From Luteipulveratus mongoliensis (GTDB lineage Bacteria > Actinomycetota > Actinomycetes > Actinomycetales > Dermatophilaceae): DNA of 64,000 nt. The notes under the pieces were generated by a model. That model saw only the letters and a list, made by a program, of their open reading frames with translations. It was not told where the DNA came from and made no database searches. The stretch lies in NCBI RefSeq assembly GCF_001190945.1, contig NZ_CP011112.1, forward strand, positions 3,906,001 to 3,970,000, in the 5' to 3' direction. The translations under genes and the position numbers were made by a program. This document shows positions 52,387 through 61,902 of this stretch, piece after piece (position 1 is the stretch's first letter; every line of letters begins with the position of its first letter).

Positions 52387-53385
52387 TCAGGCGCCGACGG
52401 CCGTACGCAGCTCGCGGGCTCCCCACGCACGTCGCTTCCCGGACTCCGCCTCACGGACCAGACTCACGAGCCGCGCACAGACTGGCGTCGGTACGCCGTG
52501 CTCCTCGCCGAGCGCGACGATCGCCCCCTGCAGCTCGTCGATCTCGGTCGGCCGACTGCGCTCCAGGTCGTCCCACATCGAGGACCGGGCGTTGGGGTCG
52601 ACCTTCAGCTGCGCTGCGGCGACCTTGGTGAAGATCGCGTCCGGCATCGTCAGCACCCGGACGGTCGCCGAGGCCGGCAGCGGGCCGAGTCGGGCCGGGG
52701 CCACGCCCGCGGCGGCGAAGGTCGCCAGCGCCTCGCGCTGGCAGGCTGCCAGAACTCTGCGGTAGTCACGCTCCGCAAGGCATTCCTTGAGCGGACGATC
52801 GGCCAGCGCCACCACAGCGTTCATCAGGTTGAGCAGGAGCTTGGCGTGCTGGACCTCACGCATGTCGGCCCGCGGCGTCCACGGCAGCCAGGTCTGCTGG
52901 GTCAGCTCGACCAGGGGACGTACAGCGGAGTCATCACCGACCATGAGCTCGCCGGAGGTGGCTCGATGATAGGTCCCAGGAGCGGACTCCACGACGTTGA
53001 AGGCCACCATGCCGGGCAGGACCACATGGTCGGGAAGGACGCTGCGGATGACCTCGGTGTTGCGTAGTCCGTTCTGCAGACTGACCACCACGGTATTCGG
53101 GTTGAGCACGGCGACCACCTCGCGCACCGCCGCCTCCGTCACCCCGGACTTCACGGCGACGAGCAGTGCGTCCGCGTCAGCGGCACCTCCCGGCGCCGTG
53201 CTGACGGTGAGTCTGGCCGCGTCCACCTGACGGTCAGAGCCGTCGTACGACGTCACGCGCAGGCCGTGCGCGCGGACTGCCTCGGCGATGCGCGGGCGAC
53301 CGATCAGGGTGACGTCGGCGACCTCTGCCAGTGCCGCGCCGACGACGCAACCGATACTGCCCGCTCCGAGCACTGCGATCCTCAT
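52387..53385 (-). CDS. 2-dehydropantoate 2-reductase family protein
   Basis: The 332-residue NADP-dependent reductase starts MRIAVLGAGSIGCVVGAAL (Rossmann), has VAVKSGVTEAAV, VSLQNGLRNTEVI and the catalytic lysine region HAKLLLNLMNAVVAL. PanE makes pantoate for coenzyme A; paralogues with other keto acids are common in actinobacteria, so panE itself is not assured. Confidence 0.85.
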   Translation of the reverse strand: MRIAVLGAGSIGCVVGAALAEVADVTLIGRPRIAEAVRAHGLRVTSYDGSDRQVDAARLTVSTAPGGAADADALLVAVKSGVTEAAVREVVAVLNPNTVVVSLQNGLRNTEVIRSVLPDHVVLPGMVAFNVVESAPGTYHRATSGELMVGDDSAVRPLVELTQQTWLPWTPRADMREVQHAKLLLNLMNAVVALADRPLKECLAERDYRRVLAACQREALATFAAAGVAPARLGPLPASATVRVLTMPDAIFTKVAAAQLKVDPNARSSMWDDLERSRPTEIDELQGAIVALGEEHGVPTPVCARLVSLVREAESGKRRAWGARELRTAVGA

Positions 53386-53447
53386 CGCACGAGTATCCCC
53401 TCGGTCACCTCGAATTGCGTTGCGAACGGCCCCTGCTCACCGACAGC

Positions 53448-53828
53448 ATGAGCGACATGCCTGCCACTCACCCCGCCGACGCCGCCCGCACCCAGCTCCG
53501 CGCCGGCCTACGGGATGCCATGGTGGCGAGAGATCGTACGGCCGCCACAGCTCTGCGAGGAGCCATCGCCGCAATCGACAACGCCGAGGCCGTACCGGCT
53601 AGCTCGGCGGCGGTCGCGCTGGAGGCGGTCCCGGTGACGGCGGCGGGAGCCAATGACGTCCCGCGGCGTGACCTCAGCGGGACCGAGGTCCGAGACATCC
53701 TGCAGGCCGAGATCGACGAACGACAAGCCGCGGCAACGGAGTACGACGGGTTGCACCCGGACCGGGCAGCCCAGATCCGTGCGGAGGCCGAAGCCATCGA
53801 GCAGGTGCTGGTCGCCTACAACTCATAG
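53448..53828 (+). CDS. GatB/YqeY-domain protein
   Basis: The 126-residue helical protein resembles the tRNA-binding YqeY domain of GatB: LRAGLRDAMVARDRTAATAL, DNAEAVP and LQAEIDERQAAATEYDGLHP (portions). Its role is uncertain. ATG 53448 has no strong ribosome site. Its end overlaps the convergent MBL gene by 13 bp. Confidence 0.78.
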   Translation: MSDMPATHPADAARTQLRAGLRDAMVARDRTAATALRGAIAAIDNAEAVPASSAAVALEAVPVTAAGANDVPRRDLSGTEVRDILQAEIDERQAAATEYDGLHPDRAAQIRAEAEAIEQVLVAYNS

Positions 53829-54583
53829 ACCTGACCGGCGACGGCGAGCTCGACATCACCGGGCCAGACGGAGGCCGCCTGCGCGCGGCAGGTCTCGGCG
53901 TCGTTCCAGGGCGGGATGTGCGTGAGCATCAGGCGCTTCACTCCCCCGGCCTCGACCGCTGCCGCGGCAGCTCGACTGCCAGAGAGGTGAACGCCCGTGA
54001 CGTCGTCGCGACCGTCCACGAATGCCGAGTCGGCGAGCACCAGCGCCGCGTCCGCGCACAAATCGGCCAGGGCCGGGCACGCATCTGTGTCACCGGTATA
54101 GGCGAGCACCGCCCCGTCAGCTTCGACCCGGAAGCCGTACGCCTCGACCGGATGGTTGACCTGATAGGTCGTGATCCGGAACGGGCCGAGCGAGAAGGTG
54201 CCGGCATCGCGCAACGCCTCGAAGCTGAACTGGTCGCCGATGTCCTCGGGCGCATCGGTGCCATAGAGGCGGGCGAGGCGCTCACGCGTACCAGCTGGGC
54301 CGTAGACGGGCAGGCCGCCCGGCAGTGAGCCGCCCGGCATGTACTTGCGGACGACGAAGTAGCCGGCCACGTCGGCACAGTGGTCCGGGTGGAGGTGGCT
54401 GAGCAGGATGCCGTCGACCGATGAGAGGTCGAGATAGCGCTGCAACGCCCCGAGCGCACCGTTGCCGAGGTCGAGCAGGATGCTCCACTGCCGCCCCTCG
54501 TGCTCGGCCTGGACCAGGTAGCACGACGCCGGGGAGTTCGGCCCGGCGAACGAGCCCGAGCAGCCGACGACAGTCAGCTTCAT
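53816..54583 (-). CDS. MBL-fold metallo-hydrolase (RNase Z-like fold)
   Basis: The 255-residue protein has [20 protein letters not shown], the zinc motif [21 protein letters not shown] and LTHIPPW. It resembles RNase Z/cyclic-nucleotide phosphodiesterase relatives; the substrate is not known. It overlaps murI by 4 bp, an arrangement frequent in actinobacteria (murI, MBL, then rph/rdgB). Confidence 0.88.
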   Translation of the reverse strand: MKLTVVGCSGSFAGPNSPASCYLVQAEHEGRQWSILLDLGNGALGALQRYLDLSSVDGILLSHLHPDHCADVAGYFVVRKYMPGGSLPGGLPVYGPAGTRERLARLYGTDAPEDIGDQFSFEALRDAGTFSLGPFRITTYQVNHPVEAYGFRVEADGAVLAYTGDTDACPALADLCADAALVLADSAFVDGRDDVTGVHLSGSRAAAAAVEAGGVKRLMLTHIPPWNDAETCRAQAASVWPGDVELAVAGQVYEL

Positions 54584-55413
54584 GACGCGTCCGTCCGGAC
54601 GGTGTCGTGCTGGAAGTCGTTGCTGAAGACGTGGTCGAACTCCGGGCCGAGCCCGAGGAAGCGGCGGGCCAGGCGGCGGAACTCGTCCGCGTCGCCCGTG
54701 GTGGTGAAGGACATGCCCGGCGGCGTCTCGTCGTCCGGGCGCAGCGCGTCGGCGTCCGCGAGCACACGGTAGACGTCCTTGGCGGTCTCCTCCGCGGACG
54801 ACACGAGGGTGACGCTGTCGCCCATGACATAGGAGATGACGCCGGTGAGCAGCGGGTAATGGGTGCAGCCGAGCACCAGCGTGTCGATCTCGCGGTCCTG
54901 CAGCGGTTCGAGGTACTCGCGAGCGACGTCGATGAGCTCCTTGCCACCGGTGACGCCGGCCTCGACGAACTCGACGAAGCGCGGACAGGCCTCGCTGGTG
55001 ACCTGGAGCTGCGGCGCGGCCGCGAAGGCGTCGAGGTAGGCGCGCGACTGGTGCGTCCCACGGGTCGAGATGACGCCGATCCGACCGTTGCGGGTGGCGC
55101 TGGCCGCGCGGCGTACGGCTGGCCGAATTACCTCGACGAGCGGTACGTCATAACGCTCGCGTGCGTCGTGGAGCATGGCGGCGCTCGCGGTGTTGCAGGC
55201 GATCACCAGGACCTTGACGCCGTGGTTGACGAGGCGGTCGAGGCACTCCAGCGCGAAGGCGCGGGTCTGCGCGATCGGGCGAGGACCGTACGGCGCGCGG
55301 GCGGTGTCTCCGAGGTAGGCGATCGACTCGTGCGGCAGCTGATCGAGAACGGCCCGGGCGACGGTGAGACCGCCGTACCCGCTGTCGAAGATCCCGATCG
55401 GCGCGTGAGACAC
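54580..55413 (-). CDS. murI: Glutamate racemase
   Basis: The 277-residue cofactor-independent racemase supplies D-glutamate for peptidoglycan. Both catalytic Cys motifs are present: [12 protein letters not shown] and [11 protein letters not shown]; the start [14 protein letters not shown] is diagnostic. Confidence 0.96.
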   Translation of the reverse strand: MSHAPIGIFDSGYGGLTVARAVLDQLPHESIAYLGDTARAPYGPRPIAQTRAFALECLDRLVNHGVKVLVIACNTASAAMLHDARERYDVPLVEVIRPAVRRAASATRNGRIGVISTRGTHQSRAYLDAFAAAPQLQVTSEACPRFVEFVEAGVTGGKELIDVAREYLEPLQDREIDTLVLGCTHYPLLTGVISYVMGDSVTLVSSAEETAKDVYRVLADADALRPDDETPPGMSFTTTGDADEFRRLARRFLGLGPEFDHVFSNDFQHDTVRTDAS

Positions 55414-55509
55414 CGCACCAGGGTACGGGCCGAGCCGTCATCGACCGGACTCCTGGAGTGTCGCGGTGCTCACGTTCACCGCTCAGTCGAGCAGGGCTCG
55501 GTGTGGAGC

Positions 55510-55595
55510 CGACTACCCCGCCGGTACGAGCACTGCCTGGGGTGCGATGACAGGTCATCGCACCCCAGGCAGTCACCGTCTTAGCGGGGTAGTCG
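55510..55595. repeat. Dispersed long-hairpin element, copy B
   Basis: An inner 20-bp perfect stem (55532-55551 with 55554-55573, loop AG) is enclosed by a perfect 12-bp outer stem CGACTACCCCGC / GCGGGGTAGTCG (55510-55521 with 55584-55595), with 10-nt internal loops on both sides. It is homologous to copy A at 11385-11460. It lies between the FAH-family gene and murI, both on the minus strand, where it may terminate the FAH transcript. Confidence 0.7.
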
Positions 55596-55645
55596 CCTGG
55601 ACTCGCGTGGGGGCGTCGGTGGGCGAGGACGGGCGTGCGCGAGGG

Positions 55646-56416
55646 TCAGCGGCGGAGGTAGGTGTTGCCGAGGGTGCCGATCTGGTCGATCTCGACCTCG
55701 ACCCGCTGTCCGGACTCAACCGGTCCGATGCCCTCGGGCGTGCCGGTCAGGATCACATCGCCGGGCAGCAGGGTGAACGCCTGGGACGCGTACGAGATCA
55801 GGGTCGGCACATCGTGGATCATGTCCGCGGTGGTGCCGTCCTGCCGTACGTCACCGTCGACGGTCGTACGCACCCGGAGGTCGCTCACGTCGAGGTCGGT
55901 CTCGATCCACGGCCCGAGCGGGCAGAACGTGTCGAAGCCCTTGGCCCGCGACCACTGGCCGTCCGACTTCTGCAGGTCGCGCGCCGTGACGTCGTTGGCG
56001 CAGGTGTAGCCGAAGACGACCTGGGCGGCCTCCTCGGGCGTGACGTCCTTGCACATCCGGCCGATGACGACCGCGAGCTCACCCTCGTAGTCGACGCGCT
56101 CGGACTGCGGCGGCATCACCACTGGGTCGTCCGGCCCGATGACGGCCGTGTTGGGGATGAGGAACATCAGCGGATCCTTCGGCGCCTCGCCACCCATCTC
56201 ACGGGCATGCTCGGCGTAGTTCTTGCCGATGCCGATGACCTTGCTGCGCGGGATGACCGGCGCCAGCAGACGTACCTCGTCCACAGTCGTCGTCTGCCCG
56301 GTCAGCTCGATCTTGCTGTAGAGCGGGTCGCCGGTGATCTCAGCGATCTTCTCGCCGGCTCCGTCGACCAAGCCGTACGTCGGGTCCTCGCCTGTCGTGT
56401 ATCTCGCGATGCGCAC
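55646..56416 (-). CDS. Fumarylacetoacetate hydrolase family protein
   Basis: The 256-residue protein has the FAH fold: VIGIGKNYAEHAREMGG, DYEGELAVVIGR and GYTCANDVTARDLQ, plus GDVILTGTPEGIGPV. The metal-binding Glu pair is in EGELA. Family activities include acylpyruvate hydrolysis and oxaloacetate decarboxylation; the substrate is unclear. Confidence 0.9.
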   Translation of the reverse strand: MRIARYTTGEDPTYGLVDGAGEKIAEITGDPLYSKIELTGQTTTVDEVRLLAPVIPRSKVIGIGKNYAEHAREMGGEAPKDPLMFLIPNTAVIGPDDPVVMPPQSERVDYEGELAVVIGRMCKDVTPEEAAQVVFGYTCANDVTARDLQKSDGQWSRAKGFDTFCPLGPWIETDLDVSDLRVRTTVDGDVRQDGTTADMIHDVPTLISYASQAFTLLPGDVILTGTPEGIGPVESGQRVEVEIDQIGTLGNTYLRR

Positions 56417-56473
56417 AGGCCGAGCCTAGAGCCCGCCCATGTCGGGCGGCCGCTCGCGGGTGCGTGCAGCGGA

Positions 56474-57466
56474 TCAGCCGGTCTGGATGATGGGGCCGGT
56501 CGGCGCGCTCGTCGGAGTCGGTGTCGGTGTCGGTGTCGGGGTGGGCTTCGGCGACTCGCTGGACGACGGAGACGGCGTCGGGGTCGGGTCGGTCAGATCG
56601 CCTACGGCCTTCAGGGTGGTCGTGGCCAGAACCTTGTATCCGGCGTCGTTGGCGTGGATGTCGTTCTTCTCGCACATCCAGGTCCACGCACAGATGTTGG
56701 CCACATTGGTCGGGATCTGCTTGCCGTCGACGGTCTTCGGCGTCCAGTTGCCACTGTCGAACGCGGTGTAGACGTCGCTCGTCCGAGCCTTGACACCGTC
56801 GGCCGCGCGGCTGATGTAGGTGTTGAGGTTGCCGGCGAGGCCCTCCGACAGCTTGGCGAGGCCCTGTCCGTCCGGGCCCTGGAGGTAGGCCGCGAGGAAC
56901 GGGTTGTAGTAGTTCAGCACCACGATGCGCGCATCGGGTGCTGCGGCCCGGACCCGCTGCAAGATCTTGGGCATGTTGGCACCGACGTCCTGCAGACCCT
57001 GGGTCAGACACGGCACGTCCGGCTTGCCGCCCTGCACGCACCGCTGCACATCGTTGGCGCCGAGGTCCAGAGTGATCAGTCGCACTGAGCCCGGGTGCGC
57101 CTTCAAGAAAGCCTCGGTGGCTGCCAGCTGGCTGCCCTCGGGATAGCTGCACTTCTGACCGTTGGTCATCGTCTTGGTGTCCTCGCCGGAGCAGGCGAGG
57201 TTCTTCAGCTGGAGGCCAGGGCGCTTCTTCTGTACGCCGGCGAGCACTCCTCCGACATATCCACCATCCCTGTCATCGCCCTGGCCGGGCTGGTAGCCCG
57301 CGGCCAAGGAGTCGCCCAGCGCGACGTACCAACCACCCTCGGAGGCGGCAGCGCCCGGCAGCGACGGCGTACTGCCGGACGCAGAGGTCGAGACGGCTAC
57401 GCCGACGACCGTGGTGGACGCGAGCGTGATTGCGCCGAGCAGGGCGGTCGCATTGCGGCGTTGCAT
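56474..57466 (-). CDS. Secreted SGNH/GDSL hydrolase with Pro/Thr tail
   Basis: The 330-residue protein has a signal peptide, block I Ser in VALGDSLAAGYQPG, block III Asn in DLGANDVQ and the Asp-His pair in NDIHANDAGYKVLA. It is an extracellular lipase/esterase. The C-terminal 40 residues are Pro/Thr/Ser repeats encoded partly by a GTCGGT tandem array (about 56516-56545), a stalk or a hypervariable tail. Confidence 0.88.
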   Translation of the reverse strand: MQRRNATALLGAITLASTTVVGVAVSTSASGSTPSLPGAAASEGGWYVALGDSLAAGYQPGQGDDRDGGYVGGVLAGVQKKRPGLQLKNLACSGEDTKTMTNGQKCSYPEGSQLAATEAFLKAHPGSVRLITLDLGANDVQRCVQGGKPDVPCLTQGLQDVGANMPKILQRVRAAAPDARIVVLNYYNPFLAAYLQGPDGQGLAKLSEGLAGNLNTYISRAADGVKARTSDVYTAFDSGNWTPKTVDGKQIPTNVANICAWTWMCEKNDIHANDAGYKVLATTTLKAVGDLTDPTPTPSPSSSESPKPTPTPTPTPTPTSAPTGPIIQTG

Positions 57467-57571
57467 GGTGCCTCCGATATGTGGTTCAGGTCACTCCCCG
57501 GGGATCACTCTCGCATCACCGACCCGCCTGCGCCTAGAGATTGCGCTACTCGCTCGTACAGTGGTGGGGCC

Positions 57572-58438
57572 ATGTCGCAGATCCTCAGCCGTGCCGAGTG
57601 GGAGCCGCTGGAGGCCGCCCACCAGGCCCGCGTCGACGCAGCCACCGCCGCCCACCTCGAGCGGCGCCAGGAGACCGTGAAGCACCCGGTCGAGGACTTC
57701 CTCTTCACCTACTACTCCCACCGGCCGGCCCAGCTGCGCCGCTGGCATCCGGGCGCCGGAGCTGCTCTGGAGGCCGCCGAACGGACGTGGAAGTTCTACG
57801 CCGAGCAGGACGGTGCGTCGTACGTCGACCTGCCGGCCTTTGCGTCGGCCCGCGGCGACACGGTGCGGTTCGTACGCGACCTACTGAGGGCCACCCTGTC
57901 GCGACCGGCTCACCTCGGCTGCTTCGGGCTGCACGAGTGGGCCATGGTCTATCGGCTCGACCAGACCGGCGTCCGGCACGCCGACTGGCCGCTTCGGCTC
58001 GGTGGTGCGGGCACCGACGAGGTCGTCGAGTCACACACCGTGCGCTGCTCGCACTACGACGCGTACCGCTTCTTCACCCCTCCGGCTCGACCGCTGAACA
58101 CCCTTCTCCCACAACGAGACTCGCAGGTCGCGATGGAGCAGCCGGGTTGCCTGCACGCGGGCATGGACGTCTACAAGTGGGCCTACAAGCTGACGCCCGT
58201 CGTCCCGTCGGATCTGGTCATGGACTGCTTTGACCTGGCCCGCGAGATCCGCCTGCTCGACATGCAGGCTGCGCCGTACGACCTCACCGAGCTCGGCGTG
58301 GAACCCGTCCGCATCGAGACGCCCGAGGGCAAGGCTGACTACGTACGACGGCAGCGCGCCTTCGCCGACCGCGGACGCACCCTCCGCGAACGGCTCCTCG
58401 AGGTCTGCGACGACGTACTGGTGACCGCGGTCAGCTGA
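57572..58438 (+). CDS. Putative 3-methyladenine DNA glycosylase-family protein (actinobacterial)
   Basis: The 288-residue protein resembles a conserved actinobacterial family usually named 3-methyladenine DNA glycosylase, with HPVEDFLFTYYSHRPAQLRR, GLHEWAMVYR, VRCSHYDAYRFFTPPARPLN and HAGMDVYKWAYKL. I see no classical HhH-GPD motif, so the enzymatic name is uncertain. ATG 57572 has GTGGGG upstream. The end overlaps the convergent globin by 8 bp. Confidence 0.75.
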   Translation: MSQILSRAEWEPLEAAHQARVDAATAAHLERRQETVKHPVEDFLFTYYSHRPAQLRRWHPGAGAALEAAERTWKFYAEQDGASYVDLPAFASARGDTVRFVRDLLRATLSRPAHLGCFGLHEWAMVYRLDQTGVRHADWPLRLGGAGTDEVVESHTVRCSHYDAYRFFTPPARPLNTLLPQRDSQVAMEQPGCLHAGMDVYKWAYKLTPVVPSDLVMDCFDLAREIRLLDMQAAPYDLTELGVEPVRIETPEGKADYVRRQRAFADRGRTLRERLLEVCDDVLVTAVS

Positions 58439-58877
58439 CAGGTCCGTCCCAGGACCAGCGCTGCATGGACATGCCTTCAGGCACCCTCGCCGCTGAGTCG
58501 TGGTAGTCACCCATCCGCTCGATGGCCCACGCGAACCACGTCATCAGCGTCTCGCGCAGCCGCTCGTCCGTGATGCCGATGTCATCCAGCGCGCCCTCGA
58601 AGCAGTCGAGCGCGCGCCGGTCCATGTCCGCGTGCTCGCCGTTGCCGGAGTGCATCCGAGTCACCTCGGACTGGTCGCCCAGGACTCCGCTGTACGCCGT
58701 CGGCCCGCCGAGCGCCTCGGCCCAGTAGGCGGCCAACCGCTCGTCATGGTGCGGGTGGAAGCCGTGCGAGAACGCGTGGCTCACGACCGGGTCGGCCAAG
58801 CAGCGTCGGTGCCAGGCCCGCGCCAGCTCCAGCACCCCGTCCTGACCGCCCAGGGACTCGTAGATCGTCGGCTCCAT
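58431..58877 (-). CDS. Truncated-hemoglobin-like protein
   Basis: The 148-residue globin-fold protein has TIYESLGGQDGVLELARAWH, AFSHGFHPHHDERLAAYW and AEALGGPTAYS, typical of 2/2 globins of actinobacteria. It is the second truncated globin in the window. The proximal His is probably in RMHSGNG. ATG 58877 marks the family start; longer in-frame sequence is not conserved-looking. Confidence 0.85.
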   Translation of the reverse strand: MEPTIYESLGGQDGVLELARAWHRRCLADPVVSHAFSHGFHPHHDERLAAYWAEALGGPTAYSGVLGDQSEVTRMHSGNGEHADMDRRALDCFEGALDDIGITDERLRETLMTWFAWAIERMGDYHDSAARVPEGMSMQRWSWDGPVS

Positions 58878-58962
58878 GCGGCCGAGTATGGCCCCGCCGC
58901 AAGCCGACCGCTTGGACGAATCGGACCTGGTCCGGCCGAACGGGCCAACGTCGAACGGGGCC

Positions 58963-60543
58963 TCAGCGGGGCTCAATGCCCTGCTTGAGCAGACCGAACG
59001 TGAACGAGTCGACCAGTGCGATCCAGTACGCATGCACGATGTTCGCCGCCACGCCCATGGTCTCCCAGGACGACTGACCGTTGGACGTCTCGATCAGTAC
59101 GCGGGTGGTCGCGTCGGTGCCGTACGCCGAGTCCAGGATGCGCACCCTGAAGTCGATGAGCTCGAACTTGTCCAGCTCGGGATACGCCCCAGCGAGCGCT
59201 CTGCGCAAGGCGTGGTCGACAGCGTTGACCGGACCGTTGCCCTCGCCCACAGCGACGTGACGTTCCCCCGCTGCCGTGAGCTTGACCGTTGCCTCGGACA
59301 ACGCTGGTGAGGACTCGAGCGCCGAGTCGGTCAGGACTCTCCACGACTCGATGTCGAAGTAGCTCAGCTCCTCACCCGTGACTTCACGGCGCAGCAGCAG
59401 CTCGAAGGACGCGTCGGCCGCATCGAACGTCCAGCCTTGCAGCTCAAGGTCTTTCACCGTCTTGACCACCCGGGCGAGGAGCTCCGGCTGCCCGGCGAGG
59501 TCGTACCCGAGCTCACGACCCTTGAGCTCGATGCTGGCGCGCCCGGCCATGTCGGAGACCAAGGTGCGCATCGAGTTGCCGACGAGGGCAGGGTCGGTGT
59601 GCTGGTAGAGATCCGGGTCGACCTTGAGGGCGCTGGCGTGCAGGCCGGCCTTGTGCGCGAAGGCGCTCGCGCCGACATAGGGCTGGCGGCCATAGGGGAC
59701 GATGTTGGTGATCTCGCTGATGGCGTGCGACAGGTGCATCGCGTGTGCGAGCCGCTCCGGCGGAAGCAGGTCGTAGCCGAGCTTGAGCTGCAGGTTGCTG
59801 ACGACCGTGACCAGATCGGCGTTGCCGGTGCGCTCGCCGTAGCCGTTGATCGTGCCCTGCACGTGAGTCGCGCCCGCCTCGATCGCCGCCACCGAGTTGG
59901 CCACCGCGCAGCCGGTGTCGTTGTGGCAGTGGATGCCCAGCCGCGCGCCCGACGCGTCGAGGACGGCGCCCACGACATCGGTGACCTGGGGCGGCAGCAT
60001 CCCGCCGTTGGTGTCGCAGAGGGCGACCACCTCGGCGCCCGCCTCGGCCGCGGTCCGTACGACCTCGAGCGCGTACGCCGGATCGAGGACGTAGCCGTCG
60101 AAGAAGTGCTCGGCATCCAGAAAGACGGTGCGGCCCTCGCCGACGAGGTGCTGCACCGTGTCGCGCACCATCGCGAGGTTCTCCTCGAGCGTGGTCCGCA
60201 GCGCCAGCTCGACATGGCGAACGTGCGACTTCGCGACCAGGGTGACGACCGGCGTACGGGCATCGAGCAAGGCCTGCACCTGCGGGTCGTCGGCTGCGAC
60301 ACCACCCGCACGTCGGGTGGCACCGAAGGCGGCGAGCCGCGCGTGCTGGAGATCCAGCTCCCGCGCCCGCCGGAAGAACTCCGTGTCCTTGGGGTTGGCG
60401 CCCGGCCAGCCGCCCTCGATGTATCCCACTCCGAGCTCGTCCAGGTGAGCCGCGATGGCCAGCTTGTCCGTGACCGAGAGGTTGAGTCCCTCTTGCTGAG
60501 CGCCGTCGCGCAGCGTCGTGTCATAGACGTGAACAGTGGTCAT
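58963..60543 (-). CDS. cimA: Citramalate synthase
   Basis: The 526-residue protein condenses pyruvate and acetyl-CoA to citramalate, the first step of threonine-independent isoleucine synthesis. Motifs: VYDTTLRDGAQQEGLNLS, VALCDTNGGMLPPQV, LGIHCHNDTGCAVANS and the C-terminal LeuA-type allosteric domain (VNAVDHALRRALAGAYP). ATG 60543 is chosen. A leader peptide with three Ile codons and a terminator lie upstream, pointing to attenuation by isoleucine. Confidence 0.93.
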   Translation of the reverse strand: MTTVHVYDTTLRDGAQQEGLNLSVTDKLAIAAHLDELGVGYIEGGWPGANPKDTEFFRRARELDLQHARLAAFGATRRAGGVAADDPQVQALLDARTPVVTLVAKSHVRHVELALRTTLEENLAMVRDTVQHLVGEGRTVFLDAEHFFDGYVLDPAYALEVVRTAAEAGAEVVALCDTNGGMLPPQVTDVVGAVLDASGARLGIHCHNDTGCAVANSVAAIEAGATHVQGTINGYGERTGNADLVTVVSNLQLKLGYDLLPPERLAHAMHLSHAISEITNIVPYGRQPYVGASAFAHKAGLHASALKVDPDLYQHTDPALVGNSMRTLVSDMAGRASIELKGRELGYDLAGQPELLARVVKTVKDLELQGWTFDAADASFELLLRREVTGEELSYFDIESWRVLTDSALESSPALSEATVKLTAAGERHVAVGEGNGPVNAVDHALRRALAGAYPELDKFELIDFRVRILDSAYGTDATTRVLIETSNGQSSWETMGVAANIVHAYWIALVDSFTFGLLKQGIEPR

Positions 60544-60659
60544 CGCGAGTCCATTCTCGAACGAGTTGTCATCAGTGGTGGTGTGCTGCAACGTGATTGA
60601 CCGGGCCAGTCTCTCCTGCCCGATGCGCCCGCCGACGGGCTGGGATGTGCCCGGGGACG

Positions 60660-60686
60660 AAAAAACCTCCCGGGGTAACGGGAGGT
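60660..60686 (-). terminator. Terminator in the cimA leader (attenuator)
   Basis: On the minus strand ACCTCCCG - TTACCC - CGGGAGGT is followed directly by a run of T (complement of A60660-60664). It lies 117 bp before the cimA start and after the leader peptide gene. Confidence 0.8.
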
Positions 60687-60688
60687 CG

Positions 60689-60711
60689 GCGCGTCGGGCA
60701 GTCCGACGCGC
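60689..60711 (-). promoter_or_regulatory. Leader hairpin between leader peptide and terminator
   Basis: GCGCGTCGG - 5-base loop - CCGACGCGC, a perfect 9-bp stem that begins at the leader stop codon. A ribosome stalled at the Ile codons would cover its 5' arm, as in pause hairpins of attenuators. Confidence 0.6.
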
Positions 60712-60761
60712 TACTCAATAATGATCGTCTGTGCGGGGGTGACCGCAGACCGGGGGCTCAT
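60711..60761 (-). CDS. Isoleucine-rich leader peptide of cimA
   Basis: The 16-codon gene encodes MSPRSAVTPAQTIIIE, ending ATC ATT ATT GAG TAG. Three consecutive Ile codons, two of them the ATT form that is uncommon here, sit directly before the stop and the hairpin. There is no clear ribosome site; it may be leaderless, with GTG/ATG at the transcript start. This is the expected sensor of Ile-tRNA for cimA attenuation. Confidence 0.7.
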   Translation of the reverse strand: MSPRSAVTPAQTIIIE

Positions 60762-60837
60762 CACGAGCGCAAGTGTGGCAGCGCTGACCACGACGCGAAA
60801 CGCCTATCTCACATCGTGATCCGCCCCCGCACCATGC

Positions 60838-61812
60838 TCACGGCAGCAGCACGGTCCGTGTTCCCGACGGCTCGGGCTCGTCCCAGACGGTCGCGACCTC
60901 CGCCAGGGCACGCTGCCGTACGTCCACGTGGAGCGATCCCTCGGCCAGCAGGGCGAAGAGCCTCGGCAGGATCTCGGACCCGACCCGAACCAGTGCTTCC
61001 TTGGGGATGCTGCCGCCGCCCTGGCCCACCAGCTCGAGCCCGACGCTGCGCAGTACACCGCCCGGCAGACTCACGCGCGATCCGGCCATCTCACCGATCT
61101 GCACGTAGCGGGTGCGGTGGTAGTCGCCGCCGAGGTCGTCGTTCCCGAGCGCGAGCAGCGTCTGCTCCGCCGGACCTCCCCACAGGTAGTCCAGCACGAG
61201 GTCGAAGGGGTGCTCTCGATGCTGCTGCTCAACCTGAGCACGTACGTCGCCGGCCAGGTCGATGGTGGCGTCCGCACCCCACGCGGCGAGCCGCTCGAGC
61301 CGGTCGGTGTTGCGCCCGGCGACGACGACTCGCCCCGCCCCGAACTGCGCCTTCGCAAGCTGCACGGCCATCGACCCGGTCACTCCGGTGCCTCCGAGGA
61401 CGAGGACCGACTGGCCGGGCTGGATCTGCCCCGCGTACTCCAGGGAGAACCACGCCGACGCGCCCGGGTTGGGCAGTGCTGCCGCGACCACGTCGTCGAT
61501 GTCCTCCGGCACGTCCATGACCCGAGCCGGATTCACCGCGACACGCTCGGCCATCATCCCGAAGGGCGCCGACGCACCGCCGGTGAACACCCGGCGCCCG
61601 TCCGGCAGCACAGCCACCCCGTCGACACCGGCCACGCTGGGCAGCGGCACCTGCGAGCTCCCGTAGTGCGTCCCCGCCGCCAGCGCTCGGTCCAGGTTCT
61701 TCAGTGACGCGGCCCGCACCTCGGCGATGACCTCCCCGTCGCCGGCGACCGGCTCATCGAAGTCGTCGTACGCCGGGGTCGCGCCCAGCTCTCGAATGAC
61801 TGCAGCCTTCAT
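60838..61812 (-). CDS. Zinc-independent quinone oxidoreductase/MDR family protein
   Basis: The 324-residue MDR protein has MKAAVIRELGATPAYDDF, the Rossmann motif VLVLGGTGVTGSMAVQLAKA and LDYLWGGPAEQTL. It lacks the GHE zinc motif, matching the quinone oxidoreductase (zeta-crystallin) branch. The substrate is unknown. Confidence 0.85.
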   Translation of the reverse strand: MKAAVIRELGATPAYDDFDEPVAGDGEVIAEVRAASLKNLDRALAAGTHYGSSQVPLPSVAGVDGVAVLPDGRRVFTGGASAPFGMMAERVAVNPARVMDVPEDIDDVVAAALPNPGASAWFSLEYAGQIQPGQSVLVLGGTGVTGSMAVQLAKAQFGAGRVVVAGRNTDRLERLAAWGADATIDLAGDVRAQVEQQHREHPFDLVLDYLWGGPAEQTLLALGNDDLGGDYHRTRYVQIGEMAGSRVSLPGGVLRSVGLELVGQGGGSIPKEALVRVGSEILPRLFALLAEGSLHVDVRQRALAEVATVWDEPEPSGTRTVLLP

Positions 61813-61902
61813 GGTGGCTCCTGTCTCAGCGATCTCAAGATGCTCGCCAAGGTTAGGGGCCGCCTCGCGCGACGCCGGGGCAAACGGCCCAAGCCGTCCC
61901 GG

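Noticed and set aside
59437-60600. A 387-codon plus-strand frame opposite cimA
   Set aside because: Antisense shadow; cimA motifs are unambiguous and the frame crosses its control region.
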